From the NCBI GenBank assembly GCA_015065325.1, contig SVQO01000001.1, positions 1 through 64,000 of the forward strand: a DNA stretch of 64,000 nucleotides. The letters run 5' to 3'. This DNA is from Oscillospiraceae bacterium (lineage in GTDB: Bacteria > Bacillota > Clostridia > Oscillospirales > SIG627). The translations under genes were made by a program, and so were the position numbers. A model generated the notes under the pieces. The model was not told where the DNA came from. It ran no database searches and worked only from the letters and a program-made list of their open reading frames with translations. Of this stretch, positions 26,844 through 34,668 are shown in pieces. Within the stretch, counting starts at the first letter, position 1, and every line of letters starts with the position of its first letter.

Positions 26844-26987
26844 AAAAAAGGCGTTATCATCCCTTCTGGGATCATAACGCCTTCACGGCATCGTTTCAAT
26901 CATTTTTTATCGAAAGGAAACTTCTGTCTCCGAAACCGTTCTTCAGAACGACGGAAAAATTCTATCACAAAGGTCCATAAAAGTCAA
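26844..26987 (-). promoter_or_regulatory. Attenuator leader (candidate riboswitch) of the ECF S component
   Basis: Minus-strand promoter TTGACT (26987-26982), 17-bp spacer, TAGAAT (26964-26959). The ~70-nt 5' part holds a CGTTCT/AGAACG hairpin and GGAGAC-AGAA-GTTTCC, with further GUUUC/GAAAC pairing possible. It is followed by a strong terminator (stem 26850-26882, GGCGTTAT...ATAACGCC, then six U) just before the RBS and ATG at 26823. Promoter, structured segment, terminator and vitamin-transporter gene is the riboswitch layout. I compared it by memory with TPP, THF, preQ1, FMN and cobalamin patterns and saw no match. Confidence 0.6.
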
Positions 26988-27404
26988 CTATTTTCCTTCG
27001 GCAAGAAGCCGCTCCAGTTTGGATACCGTATCGGAAATCAGAGCCGCCGTGCTCACGGTGGAAAAACCGGCAACCAGATTTTCGCATTTATTCATAGGAA
27101 GCAGAATGCGGGTCGCATCTGCACGGGAAACGGAAAGCGCCATTTTTTCGGTAATCTCTCCCAAAAGGGAATCTGCGATCACGATGCCGATGGGGCCAAT
27201 GATCACGTCTGCCTTGCGGCAAGCAACTGCAACGGGATTTTCCCCCGTAGCGGCTTTTTTCGCCCCCGACTTCAGCATAGCCGCCGTTGCCACCGCATTG
27301 GTACCGATGGCGATAACGTCAACATTTTGAAATTTTGCGGTAATTTCCTTTACCAGTTGAGCACCGAGCTGACCGCCCTGCCCGTCAATGATAACAACGT
27401 TCAT
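26988..27404 (-). CDS. DUF3842 family protein
   Basis: 138 residues from the ATG at 27404. MNVVIIDGQGGQLGAQLV looks like a Rossmann-type nucleotide-binding start, followed by VIAIGTNAVATAAMLKSGA and ADVIIGPIGIVIAD, characteristic of DUF3842, a small Clostridial family of unknown function. It lies 24 bases behind the QueG-like gene and is probably cotranscribed with it and with the large terminase gene upstream. No signal peptide. Confidence 0.75.
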   Translation of the reverse strand: MNVVIIDGQGGQLGAQLVKEITAKFQNVDVIAIGTNAVATAAMLKSGAKKAATGENPVAVACRKADVIIGPIGIVIADSLLGEITEKMALSVSRADATRILLPMNKCENLVAGFSTVSTAALISDTVSKLERLLAEGK

Positions 27405-27428
27405 ATACAACCTCGTTTCCGACAAACG

Positions 27429-28220
27429 CTACTTTTTCAGATTTTTTCGGATCAACTCTCTGCCGCGCCAGGAAAAGGCGCGGGCGAGAAATTCCTTTTT
27501 CGGCAATTCCGCAGACTCGGAAGTAAGACGGGTCACGTGATCTGTTTGGAAAAAGGGGATGGGTGTCAATGCCGCAGACCGATTCATGGGGCAAACGTTC
27601 TGACAAAGATCACAGCCCCACTTACAGTCAGCCTCGGCAAGAAGCTTATCCTCCTCGGGAGTTCGGTTTTTCTTTTGGGAAATCAAAGAAAGGCATCGCT
27701 CCCGACCGGGATCCAAAATCGCTCCCGTGGGACACGCCCTTTTGCAGGCACCGCAGCCGCAGCACCGCTCCGCCTCCCGCTTCGCCCCGTTGGGGATCAA
27801 AGCACGGGTCAGAAAAAACGCACCGATGAAAAAGAAAGAGCCGTATTTGGGATGGATGAGGAGCCCGTTTTCACCCATAACGCCAAGCCCCGCCGCAAGT
27901 GCCGTTTCCCGCTCCGCAAGGGGGGAGGAATCCGCAAAGCCTCGGAACGCCACCGAGATCTCCTTTTCCTTCAAATATCCGGCCAGGCGGTCGGAAAGCT
28001 CCCGCAGATACAGGTGATAGTCCCGCACCTGCGCATACACGGATAAATTGGTGGTTTTCTGCCCTGCATTATAGGGGATCAGAAAGACAACGACGCTTTC
28101 GATCTTTCCGATCTGCTCCTGGGTACGGGCAAACTTTTCCCGATCCCAAAGGGTCACGTCCTCAGGTGCAAGCGCTGCATAGTATTCAATTTTTTCCCGT
28201 TCAAAAAAAGCCTTCAGCAT
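27429..28220 (-). CDS. QueG-like (epoxyqueuosine reductase-related) ferredoxin-type protein
   Basis: 263 residues from the ATG at 28220, preceded by GGAGGG. After an N-terminal domain with GVMGENGLLIHPKYGSFFF (the QueG/RdhA-like cobalamin-region motif) come two [4Fe-4S] clusters: CCGCGACKRACP and CDLCQNVCP. It lacks the C-terminal HEAT-like extension of full QueG (about 380 residues). Real QueG reduces epoxyqueuosine in tRNA using cobalamin; this short form is often annotated as QueG-like. It follows the large terminase gene by 46 bases on the same strand. Confidence 0.75.
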   Translation of the reverse strand: MLKAFFEREKIEYYAALAPEDVTLWDREKFARTQEQIGKIESVVVFLIPYNAGQKTTNLSVYAQVRDYHLYLRELSDRLAGYLKEKEISVAFRGFADSSPLAERETALAAGLGVMGENGLLIHPKYGSFFFIGAFFLTRALIPNGAKREAERCCGCGACKRACPTGAILDPGRERCLSLISQKKNRTPEEDKLLAEADCKWGCDLCQNVCPMNRSAALTPIPFFQTDHVTRLTSESAELPKKEFLARAFSWRGRELIRKNLKK

Positions 28221-28266
28221 AATCCCCTCCTGCAAAAAGTGTACCAAAGAAACCGATTTCCGTCAA

Positions 28267-29634
28267 TCACTTTTTCAAAAAATCAAAGTAGGGGTCCCTG
28301 CCCTTTTTGCCAAAAAATTCGGCTCGAAGATCCCGCACCCGTTCCGCAGGCTCCACCCTTTGCCCCGGCAAAAAAGGCAAGGAGGCGAGACCGTATCGAA
28401 GGGCGTCGGGAGCGTGGGTGATCTCGTGGGGCGTCAAAGCGGCATCCTCGGTGTGAACGGGGTCGAAGGTAAGGCGGGGCAAGGTGCGCAAAAGATTGCG
28501 GCAGGGAGAAAAAATACCCAGATACGCTCCTTCATCTCCTTCCGCCCGCAAGAATTCGCGGACCCGACGCCAACCGGGGATTCTGCCGTTATCCGCGGGA
28601 ACCAGCCCCTTAAGCCCGCCCGATGCCATAATATCAAAGCCGGTCCTTCCCACGTCTTGCCGTCTGCCTGCAAGGTCGGGAGACGCGGCAAGGTAGCGCA
28701 ATTCCTCCCCTCCCGTCATCGCCGCGATTTTCCGCGCTGCCTCGGAAAGCACCAGATCCGGCTCGTGCAGCTCCCGATAGACCACCAGACGGCTTCGGTC
28801 GGGCGGATAGGCAAACCACAGACAGCAGGTCATATCCAGACCGTAGTCCATAGCCGCAAAGCGGTGCCAGGTATCGGGGATCTCAAAGGGGGCTATCTCG
28901 TGACGGGCACGGTCAAACTCCGTAAAATATTGCCCCTCAAAAGCGTCCCAGTCCCCCTCCAGCATCGCCTTTCGCCGCAGAGGCGGCAAGCTTTCCAGAT
29001 TGCGCACGTATTCGGGATTTTCCGAAAGCAGATAACGGTTGTCATAGACCGTGGAAGGAATAAAGACGTAATCCTCGGGACACTCTCCTTCCCGATAGTC
29101 CCGATCGATAAACAGCCTTTTGACCCAGGCATGTCCCACTCCCCCCGGATTCATGGTGAAGTACATACGGGGGACGAATTTCTCGCGCATAGCTCCGGAC
29201 AGACGGCAACACTCGGTCATCGCGTAATATTGGTTTTCCGTAAACTGAGTTGCCTCCTCCATTCCGATCACCTCGTACGCCTGCCCCTGATACTGAAGCG
29301 AATCCGACTCCTCCGCCAGATACCCCAATTTAATGCGGGATCCCGACGGAAAAATAAATTCCTTGGTGGATTCCCGAAAATGGGCAATGCCGTAGAGCCA
29401 GCGGCGCAAGGGATTGATATGATTTTCCCGCAGCTCCGGAAAGCTTCGCCGCAAAAGCAGAATTTGTATCCCCGGATAGCGCAGTGCCAGAAGCACCAGC
29501 TTTGCACGCATGGCAAAGCTTTTTCCGCCCCCTCTTGCCCCACCGTAGGCAATGCGGCGCGCCTTGGCACGGAAGAATTCCTCCTGTGGCGGAAAGGGAT
29601 GGAGGGAGGACAGTAATTTTTCGGTTGCATTCAT
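28267..29634 (-). CDS. terL: Phage terminase large subunit (DNA-packaging ATPase/nuclease)
   Basis: 455 residues from the ATG at 29634 (an in-frame TTG five codons earlier is the alternative). ATPase domain: Walker A GGARGGGKS (residues 31-39) and Walker B with catalytic acid VIGMEEATQF (about 125). RNase-H-like nuclease domain: MDYGLDMTC (about 261), ASPDLAGRRQDVG (about 321) and HAPDALRYG (about 411), giving the acidic metal-binding set. Length and all motifs look intact. It would pump DNA into a procapsid through the portal encoded at 53124-54701. No phage genes flank it: thiT lies divergent upstream and a QueG-like gene downstream. Confidence 0.9.
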   Translation of the reverse strand: MNATEKLLSSLHPFPPQEEFFRAKARRIAYGGARGGGKSFAMRAKLVLLALRYPGIQILLLRRSFPELRENHINPLRRWLYGIAHFRESTKEFIFPSGSRIKLGYLAEESDSLQYQGQAYEVIGMEEATQFTENQYYAMTECCRLSGAMREKFVPRMYFTMNPGGVGHAWVKRLFIDRDYREGECPEDYVFIPSTVYDNRYLLSENPEYVRNLESLPPLRRKAMLEGDWDAFEGQYFTEFDRARHEIAPFEIPDTWHRFAAMDYGLDMTCCLWFAYPPDRSRLVVYRELHEPDLVLSEAARKIAAMTGGEELRYLAASPDLAGRRQDVGRTGFDIMASGGLKGLVPADNGRIPGWRRVREFLRAEGDEGAYLGIFSPCRNLLRTLPRLTFDPVHTEDAALTPHEITHAPDALRYGLASLPFLPGQRVEPAERVRDLRAEFFGKKGRDPYFDFLKK

Positions 29635-29642
29635 TTTTTCTC

Positions 29643-29671
29643 TTGACAAACCGTGAAAAAAGGATTAAGAT
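29643..29671 (+). promoter_or_regulatory. Promoter of the TPP riboswitch/thiT operon
   Basis: TTGACA (29643-29648), 17-bp spacer, TAAGAT (29666-29671). The -35 lies only nine bases from the terL ATG on the other strand. Confidence 0.75.
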
Positions 29672-29691
29672 GATGATACGCACATGAGCGG

Positions 29692-29781
29692 AAAAACAGG
29701 GGTGCTGTTTACGACGGCTGAGATGCGGGAGACCGCGAACCCTTTAACCTGAGATGGATAATACCGGCGTAGGGAGTTTTT
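29692..29781 (+). promoter_or_regulatory. TPP riboswitch (THI element)
   Basis: Conserved core blocks in order: GGGGTGCTG, GGCTGAGATG, GCGAACCCTTTAACCTGA and GGATAATACCGGCGTAGGGA, closed by AAAAAC/GTTTTT. The P3 arm is short. It precedes a terminator and thiT, so thiamine pyrophosphate should cause premature termination. Confidence 0.95.
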
Positions 29782-29800
29782 AAGAGAACCAGATTCACGT

Positions 29801-29833
29801 TCGCACGGGACTTCCGTCCTGTGCGATTTTTTT
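29801..29833 (+). terminator. Riboswitch expression-platform terminator
   Basis: TCGCACGGGAC, loop TTCC, GTCCTGTGCGA and seven T, between the TPP aptamer and the thiT ATG. Confidence 0.85.
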
Positions 29834-29844
29834 GGGAGTTTGTT

Positions 29845-30492
29845 ATGAAAAAGACAAAGAAACTGGTCACCTCCGCAATGCTCATTGCCCTGGGTACCGC
29901 AATTTCCTTCGTATCCGAATGGATCCCCTTTCTGAATCTGCCCTTCGGCGGGACCGTCACGCTGGCAAGTCTTTTGCCCTTGGTTTTGATCTCCTGGATG
30001 TACGGCATCCGTTGGGGGCTGGGAAGCGCCTTCGTTTATTCCCTCCTGCAAATGGCAGTAGGCTTTAAAACCGTTTCCTCTCTTTTTCTTCCCACTTCCG
30101 ACTCCTATATGGGCGCAGGCTTTGCCATTCTGATCCTGCTTTTGGATTACGTGCTTGCCTTTACCTCCGTAGGAATCGGCGGTGCGTTCCGCAATCGTCT
30201 CTCCAAAAAGTGGGCGATCGTTTTCGGAAGTGTTTTGGGTCTTTCCCTTTGCTACCTGTTTCACGTACTTTCCGGCGCTATTTTCTACGGCGCGTGGGCA
30301 GAATACTTCTTTTTGGAAAGCGCGGCAAAGGACCTTGCCATTTCCGCTTGGGTAATGGAGAACTTCAGCGGAACGGGGCTTGCCGTTTGCTATTCCGTGA
30401 TCTACAACGGGCTTTATATGCTGCCCGAGATCCTCATTACCGCCCTTTGCGGCTACGGCATTGCCAAAATTCCTACCTTGAAGAAAGACTGA
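29845..30492 (+). CDS. thiT: Energy-coupled thiamine transporter ThiT (ECF S component)
   Basis: 215 residues from the ATG at 29845. Six hydrophobic segments. LPFGGTVTLASLLPLVLISW and MYGIRWGLGSAFVYSLLQMA match the ThiT signature in which the Gly-Gly-x-Val and the following tyrosine/tryptophan residues line the thiamine pocket. Near the C-terminus SVIYNGLYMLPEILIT is also typical. It works with a shared EcfT/A module not in this window. Control by the upstream TPP riboswitch supports the substrate. Three bases separate it from thiN. Confidence 0.93.
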   Translation: MKKTKKLVTSAMLIALGTAISFVSEWIPFLNLPFGGTVTLASLLPLVLISWMYGIRWGLGSAFVYSLLQMAVGFKTVSSLFLPTSDSYMGAGFAILILLLDYVLAFTSVGIGGAFRNRLSKKWAIVFGSVLGLSLCYLFHVLSGAIFYGAWAEYFFLESAAKDLAISAWVMENFSGTGLAVCYSVIYNGLYMLPEILITALCGYGIAKIPTLKKD

Positions 30493-30495
30493 TTT

Positions 30496-31104
30496 ATGAA
30501 AAACATTTGTCACGTTGTAGGCGCGGGCGACTTTTCCCCAAGCCTTCTGAGCCTTAAGTCCGAGGACCTTCTGATCGCCGCGGATGCAGGCTACGACCAT
30601 TTGAAAAAAGCAGGGATTGCTCCCCACCTTTACATCGGGGACGGCGATTCCCTGGGCTATACTCCCGACGGGGTTGAAACCGTGGTTCTCCCTGCGGTAA
30701 AGGACGATACGGACATCCACGCCGCTCTGAAAGAGGGGCTTGCCCGCGGCTTTCGTCACTTTCGCATTTACGGTGCCTTGGGCGGAAAGCGCTTCTCCCA
30801 CTCCTTGGCAAATATGCAGGTTCTCGCCTTCCTTGCCGACCAGGGGGCGGTCGGGATCCTTCTGGACGAAAACTACTCGGTACAGCTTCTCACCGAAGGC
30901 AAATACCTATTTGATTTTGCGGGAGGCTATTTCTCCCTGTTTGATTTCAAGGGAGACGGTGTGATCTCCGTCAGCGGGGCAAAATATCCCTTGACCTGCG
31001 CCGCTCTGCCTTTCCATCTGACCCTCGGTACCAGTAACGAAGGAACCGAAAAGACCTGTATCGAGGTTCACCAAGGTCTCTTTTATCTGGTGCGTGAGCC
31101 TTGA
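30496..31104 (+). CDS. thiN: Thiamine diphosphokinase
   Basis: 202 residues. IAADAGYDHLKKAGIAPHLY, GDGDSLG, LPAVKDDTDIHAALKEG and GALGGKRFSHSLANMQ are the nucleotide- and metal-binding motifs of the ThiN/TPK fold. The short C-terminal domain (GTSNEGTEKTCIEVHQG) matches the thiamine-binding beta-sandwich. It converts imported thiamine plus ATP to TPP in one step. Cotranscribed with thiT under the TPP riboswitch. Its stop abuts the convergent terS stop. Confidence 0.92.
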   Translation: MKNICHVVGAGDFSPSLLSLKSEDLLIAADAGYDHLKKAGIAPHLYIGDGDSLGYTPDGVETVVLPAVKDDTDIHAALKEGLARGFRHFRIYGALGGKRFSHSLANMQVLAFLADQGAVGILLDENYSVQLLTEGKYLFDFAGGYFSLFDFKGDGVISVSGAKYPLTCAALPFHLTLGTSNEGTEKTCIEVHQGLFYLVREP

Positions 31105-31494
31105 TCACTCCGCCCACTGGGTGCAGACGCCAAGTCCCGCGATCTCCTGCGTTTCCTCCCCTTGCCAACGCTTGTAGTTGGCTTCCAAAAAAAGCTTTGC
31201 CCCGTGGAAGGTGTCCTTGCAAAACAGTTTTTCCTCCGCGTATTCTTCGATCCTCAAAAGTGCTCGGTCAATGAGCACTTTTATTTTTTTGTTTCGGATC
31301 CCAAAAAGCGCGTCTCGGTCGGAAAAGCCAAGAGCCAAAGCAAGCCCCGTAACGGTGTACGGCTTTTCGTCGTAAAGCACCTCCCCGCCCTTGCTCAAAA
31401 GCACGTTCCCCTCTTGATCCCGCTTCTCCACCCTGCGGGAATCAAAGTATGCACAAATGCGCTTTTTCACTACTTCTTCATCCAATTTTTTCAC
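31105..31494 (-). CDS. terS: Phage terminase small subunit (P22 gp3-like DNA-packaging protein)
   Basis: 129 residues from a GTG at 31494 with AAAGGAG eight bases upstream. An in-frame ATG at 31521 overlaps the promoter -10 and cannot be in the transcript. VTGLALALGFSDRDALFGI is a helix-turn-helix-like DNA-recognition segment; RALLRIEEYAEEKLF and GAKLFLEANYKRWQ follow, the pattern of gp3-type small terminases (PF16677). These recognise pac DNA and stimulate TerL. It stands alone between thiN and a DUF6273 lipoprotein. The promoter carries the same repeat element as the head operon at 54.7 kb, which supports joint function. Confidence 0.85.
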   Translation of the reverse strand: MKKLDEEVVKKRICAYFDSRRVEKRDQEGNVLLSKGGEVLYDEKPYTVTGLALALGFSDRDALFGIRNKKIKVLIDRALLRIEEYAEEKLFCKDTFHGAKLFLEANYKRWQGEETQEIAGLGVCTQWAE

Positions 31495-31519
31495 AGCTTT
31501 TCTCCTTTCTTTTTTGCGC

Positions 31520-31554
31520 ATTATATCCGAAATCAGCCGTGACAGGCAATGACA
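31520..31554 (-). promoter_or_regulatory. terS promoter with TGTCA direct-repeat element
   Basis: On the minus strand TGTCA-TTGCC-TGTCA (31554-31540), then 14 bp, then TATAAT (31525-31520). The expected -35 position falls inside the repeats and reads TGCCTG, far from TTGACA, so an activator bound to the repeats is likely needed. The same arrangement precedes the portal gene (54766-54732), identical at 27 of 35 aligned positions with no gaps. Ten-bp-spaced direct repeats are typical of OmpR/PhoB-family response regulators. Confidence 0.75.
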
Positions 31555-31594
31555 ATCGTAACAAAATCCGGGTTTTCAAGAGGTATTTTTAAGA

Positions 31595-31623
31595 TTGACA
31601 ATTTATGGGAATAGTGGTAGAAT
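31595..31623 (+). promoter_or_regulatory. Promoter of the DUF6273 lipoprotein gene
   Basis: TTGACA (31595-31600), 17-bp spacer, TAGAAT (31618-31623). Confidence 0.75.
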
Positions 31624-31666
31624 GGGCTGGAAAATTCGACATATTGTTTTATTAAGGAGAAAAGAA

Positions 31667-32455
31667 GTGAAAAGAGTAATTGCGCTGGTTTTAGCATTGG
31701 TGACGATTTTTTCTTTGGTAGCTTGCTCTTCCGACGAAAGCAAGCGGAACGACGAAGATAACCGGAACGGAAAATCCGCGGGGACGCTGACCGATTCCGG
31801 AGAAAAGGCATCCGAAGAAGAAATCCAAACACCTGAGATCGATATTTCTACAATAAGAATCGGAAGCTATATTAATTTTGGTACATACGAGCAGGACAAC
31901 AACGTCGAAAACGGCAAAGAAGCCGTGGAATGGCTTGTACTTGATGTAAAAGACGGAAAAGCACTTTTACTCAGCAAATACGCCCTTGATTGTAAGCAGT
32001 ACCACTCAAAAGATGTAGATGTTACTTGGGAAAATTGCACGATACGCGAGTGGTTAAATGACGATTTTTTCAAAGAAGCATTTTCCACAGGCGAAAGAGC
32101 AATCATTCCTACGGTCACGGTTCCAGCAGACAATAATCCCTATTACGATACAGATCCCGGTAATGCAACGCAGGATCAAGTATTCCTTCTGAGTTTCGTC
32201 GAGGCAACCAATTATTTCAGCTCCGATGAAGAAAGAATGTGCAAACCTACGGATTATGCAATTGAAAACGGAGTAGACACAAGTAAATATAACGGAAACT
32301 GCCGTTGGTGGCTGCGAACCCCCGGTAAGAATAAAAAACTTGCCACCGGAGTCGTCAATTTCGGAGACCCCAATGAGTATGGTGATCCCGTTATCAATCG
32401 TAGCCTTGGTGCTGTTCGCCCCGCTTTGTGGATTGATCTCTCAAAAATCAAATAA
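31667..32455 (+). CDS. DUF6273 lipoprotein
   Basis: 262 residues starting at a GTG (31667) after AAGGAG; the longer in-frame ATG would start within the promoter. RVIALVLALVTIFSLVAC is a lipoprotein signal (Cys about 20). After an acidic, serine-rich linker comes the DUF6273 domain: YINFGTYEQDN, AVEWLVLDVKDGKALLLSKY, NCTIREWLNDDFF and C-terminal WWLRTPGKNKK and GAVRPALWI. This domain is frequent on Clostridial surface proteins; its role is unknown. Divergent from terS. Confidence 0.8.
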   Translation: MKRVIALVLALVTIFSLVACSSDESKRNDEDNRNGKSAGTLTDSGEKASEEEIQTPEIDISTIRIGSYINFGTYEQDNNVENGKEAVEWLVLDVKDGKALLLSKYALDCKQYHSKDVDVTWENCTIREWLNDDFFKEAFSTGERAIIPTVTVPADNNPYYDTDPGNATQDQVFLLSFVEATNYFSSDEERMCKPTDYAIENGVDTSKYNGNCRWWLRTPGKNKKLATGVVNFGDPNEYGDPVINRSLGAVRPALWIDLSKIK

Positions 32456-32552
32456 ATACAACTAAGGAGAGTCCCCCCTCTCCTTTTATACTTCGTTTTG
32501 TATGAACTTGAAAAAAGCCTTTTTCCTTTCCGCCAAAAGGGAGAACACATTC

Positions 32553-32581
32553 TTGACAAAACTTGAAAATCGTGGTATTTT
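32553..32581 (+). promoter_or_regulatory. Promoter of the 47-residue peptide gene
   Basis: TTGACA (32553-32558), 17-bp spacer, TATTTT (32576-32581), with AAGGGGG ahead of the ATG at 32621. Confidence 0.55.
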
Positions 32582-32620
32582 TGTAGAGTAATTTTAGAAG
32601 CTCTAAGGGGGATTGTATCA

Positions 32621-32764
32621 ATGGGCGTAAAAAATGCATTGTTGAAAGGAATCAAATCGGCTACGAAGTGGATCGCGAAAAATCCCGATGCCGTTGCGAA
32701 AGCCGCCGAGAAGCTGATCCCCGACGACAAGGATAAGAAAAACGAGAAAAAGAAGAAAAAGTAA
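32621..32764 (+). CDS. Small cationic amphipathic peptide (47 residues)
   Basis: ATG at 32621 after AAGGGGG, own promoter and terminator. The product begins MGVKNALLKGIKSATKWIAK and ends with a highly charged Asp/Lys/Glu tail (KKKKK at the end). The first ~33 residues would form an amphipathic helix with lysines on one face and Ala/Ile/Leu/Trp on the other, resembling leaderless bacteriocins or membrane-active toxins, though the charged tail is unusual for those. No immunity or export gene is adjacent. Function unknown; the tight transcription unit and good RBS argue that it is a real gene. Confidence 0.6.
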   Translation: MGVKNALLKGIKSATKWIAKNPDAVAKAAEKLIPDDKDKKNEKKKKK

Positions 32765-32778
32765 ATCGTCACCACCAC

Positions 32779-32809
32779 AAAAAAACGGAAGCATTCGCTT
32801 CCGTTTTTT
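32779..32809. terminator. Terminator between small peptide gene and HAD gene
   Basis: CGGAAGC, loop ATTC, GCTTCCG in A/T runs; usable from both sides. Confidence 0.85.
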
Positions 32810-32819
32810 GATTGCATAT

Positions 32820-33677
32820 TTACTTTTGAATGCGTTCCCAAGAGGGCTCGTCGGGGAGGATGGTTTCGAAGTGGGCAATAAAGCCGTTTTCCATTTCACC
32901 GCGGTATTTTCCTTCCAGGAATGCGGGGATCACCTGACGGAAGTTCTCCCAAGACTGTGCCTCCTCGTCGGGGCAGATGGGATAGAACATTGCACCGTTG
33001 GCGCGGGCAGCGTCACGGTCACCGGGGGCATCGCCCAGCATCAGGATCTTATCGGGATCGTAATTTCCCTTAAGAGAAGCAATGATCTCCTTTTTGGTTC
33101 CGCTTTCCTGACCCTTGACCGCAAGCAGGAGGGGGAACAGACCGTGCTCCTTCCACTCACGCTCCAGCGCTTCCTCGGGAGTTGCGGAAACGATGACGAT
33201 ATCCGCCTGCTCAGACAATGCTTCCAGGCACTCTCTCACGTAGGGGAAGGGGGGGACGCCGTAAACCATATCGCTTACGCGTGCGTTCACGTCGTAGGAC
33301 CAATCCAGCACCGTGCGGATCTCGGTCAGCTCGGGATGCTTGGCAAGATGCTCCTCCAAGCCCTGATTGCCCAGAACGCCGCCGCCCGCGATATAATCGC
33401 GGAGCGCCTGCAAGCGGGTCACGGTAACACCGCGTTCCAAAACCTCGCGGCGATTTTCCAAAACGTCCAGTGCACGGCAAAGTGCAAGAAGTCTGTGAAC
33501 ACCGCGGGTAGCGGAATACAAATTGGTAAAATCCCAAGCTTCGCGGGCGTACTTGGATACTGCCTGCAAGCCGAAATGCTTGATAAAGGGGGGACAGAAG
33601 CACTCCTTGTGCTTGATCTCCATGGTATCAAAAACGCATCCGTCGGAATCGATACATACCAGATAAGGCTTTGCCAT
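32820..33677 (-). CDS. HAD-superfamily hydrolase
   Basis: 285 residues. Motif I is LVCIDSDGCVFDTME (the second Asp of DxD is present; the nucleophile Asp is in CIDSD), motif II is VIVSATPEEAL, the motif III lysine is in VKGQESGTKKEI, and motif IV is ILMLGDAPGDRDAA. A large insertion between motifs I and II (about residues 20-150) is the cap domain. Phosphatase or phosphonatase-type chemistry; substrate unknown. Eleven bases behind the Cof-type gene, so an operon of two HAD proteins. Confidence 0.8.
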   Translation of the reverse strand: MAKPYLVCIDSDGCVFDTMEIKHKECFCPPFIKHFGLQAVSKYAREAWDFTNLYSATRGVHRLLALCRALDVLENRREVLERGVTVTRLQALRDYIAGGGVLGNQGLEEHLAKHPELTEIRTVLDWSYDVNARVSDMVYGVPPFPYVRECLEALSEQADIVIVSATPEEALEREWKEHGLFPLLLAVKGQESGTKKEIIASLKGNYDPDKILMLGDAPGDRDAARANGAMFYPICPDEEAQSWENFRQVIPAFLEGKYRGEMENGFIAHFETILPDEPSWERIQK

Positions 33678-33688
33678 CTTCTCTCTCC

Positions 33689-34522
33689 TTACAGTTCCAA
33701 AAACTTTTCGAATGCCACGCCAACACCGTCCTCAAAGTTGGGAGCGGTCACAAAGTCTGCGGCTGCCTTGATATCGTCGGTGGCGTTGCCCATGGCAACA
33801 CCTACGCCGCAAGCCTTGATAATGGCAAGGTCGCTGACGCTGTCACCAATGGCAAGAGTCTCCTCGAAGGAAACACCGAGACGGCCCAGAACCTCTCTTA
33901 CTGCACAGAGCTTATCCAGACCCTTGTGCAAGAACTCCATATGGAGAGCGGCACCGGGCTTGGGATGATAAATATAACCGGTTGCGGTAACGCGATCATA
34001 CATTTCCTGCTGAAGCTCGGCGGGAATGTTGTAGATATTCATTTTCTCAACGCCCAGCTTATTCTCACGGAAATATGCAGAAGGCTTTTCTACGGCAACG
34101 TATCTTCCGTCGCGCATATACCAAAGGTGATGCTCAGGAACCAGAGACCAATCGATGGGCTCTACCATGGTCTTTTCCATATGTACAATCTTATCGGCGG
34201 CGATCTCGTTAAACAGACCGTGACCCTCCAGGATCTCGCAAAGCTCGGCAGCCTCGTTGTAAGGGATCAGATCCTCGTAAATGCTTTCTCCGGTCTCGCG
34301 GTCGTAGGCTCTTGCACCGTGGGAGGTGATAAAATAACGAAGACCCGGCAGAGTCAGAAGCTGGGGAGGCATAGAGTTGTAGGTTCTGCCGGTACAGGGG
34401 ATCACGTGAACGCCTTTTTCCATTGCCTTATAGATCGCTCTCATATTGCGTTCGGAAATGGCTACCTGGCTGTTCCCCAGAACGGTACCGTCCATATCCA
34501 TCAGTATTGCACGAATTTTCAT
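33689..34522 (-). CDS. Cof-type HAD phosphatase
   Basis: 277 residues. Motif I is LMDMDGTVLGN, motif II HVIPCTGRTYNSM, then the class IIB cap region. Motif III lysine is in FLHKGLDKL, and motif IV GDSVSDLAIIKACGVGVAMGNA is nearly the Cof consensus. These enzymes dephosphorylate sugar phosphates and cofactors such as FMN or PLP. First gene of the two-gene HAD operon. Confidence 0.88.
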   Translation of the reverse strand: MKIRAILMDMDGTVLGNSQVAISERNMRAIYKAMEKGVHVIPCTGRTYNSMPPQLLTLPGLRYFITSHGARAYDRETGESIYEDLIPYNEAAELCEILEGHGLFNEIAADKIVHMEKTMVEPIDWSLVPEHHLWYMRDGRYVAVEKPSAYFRENKLGVEKMNIYNIPAELQQEMYDRVTATGYIYHPKPGAALHMEFLHKGLDKLCAVREVLGRLGVSFEETLAIGDSVSDLAIIKACGVGVAMGNATDDIKAAADFVTAPNFEDGVGVAFEKFLEL

Positions 34523-34668
34523 AGCAAAAAAGTCCTTTCTCAGCGCAGTATTTGATTTACTTTTTTATTATAGCATAATTTTATTTACAATCAATTACAA
34601 AAACAAACGGAAAAAGATTGCAATTCTATACTTTTTCTGCTAAAATAAGACAGAAAGGAAGTGACGGT

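Noticed and set aside
26883-26952. preQ1, THF or TPP aptamer in the ECF S-component leader
   Set aside because: None of the conserved core blocks of these classes is present; only the general attenuator layout is supported.
29644-29658. TGACA-AACCG-TGAAA upstream of terL as a third copy of the packaging promoter element
   Set aside because: It is the -35 region of the thiT promoter, lies ten bases from the terL ATG, leaves no room for a -10, and the second repeat is degenerate.
31495-31521. ATG at 31521 as the terS start
   Set aside because: It overlaps the TATAAT of the terS promoter, so it would not be transcribed; the GTG at 31494 has a well-placed AAAGGAG.
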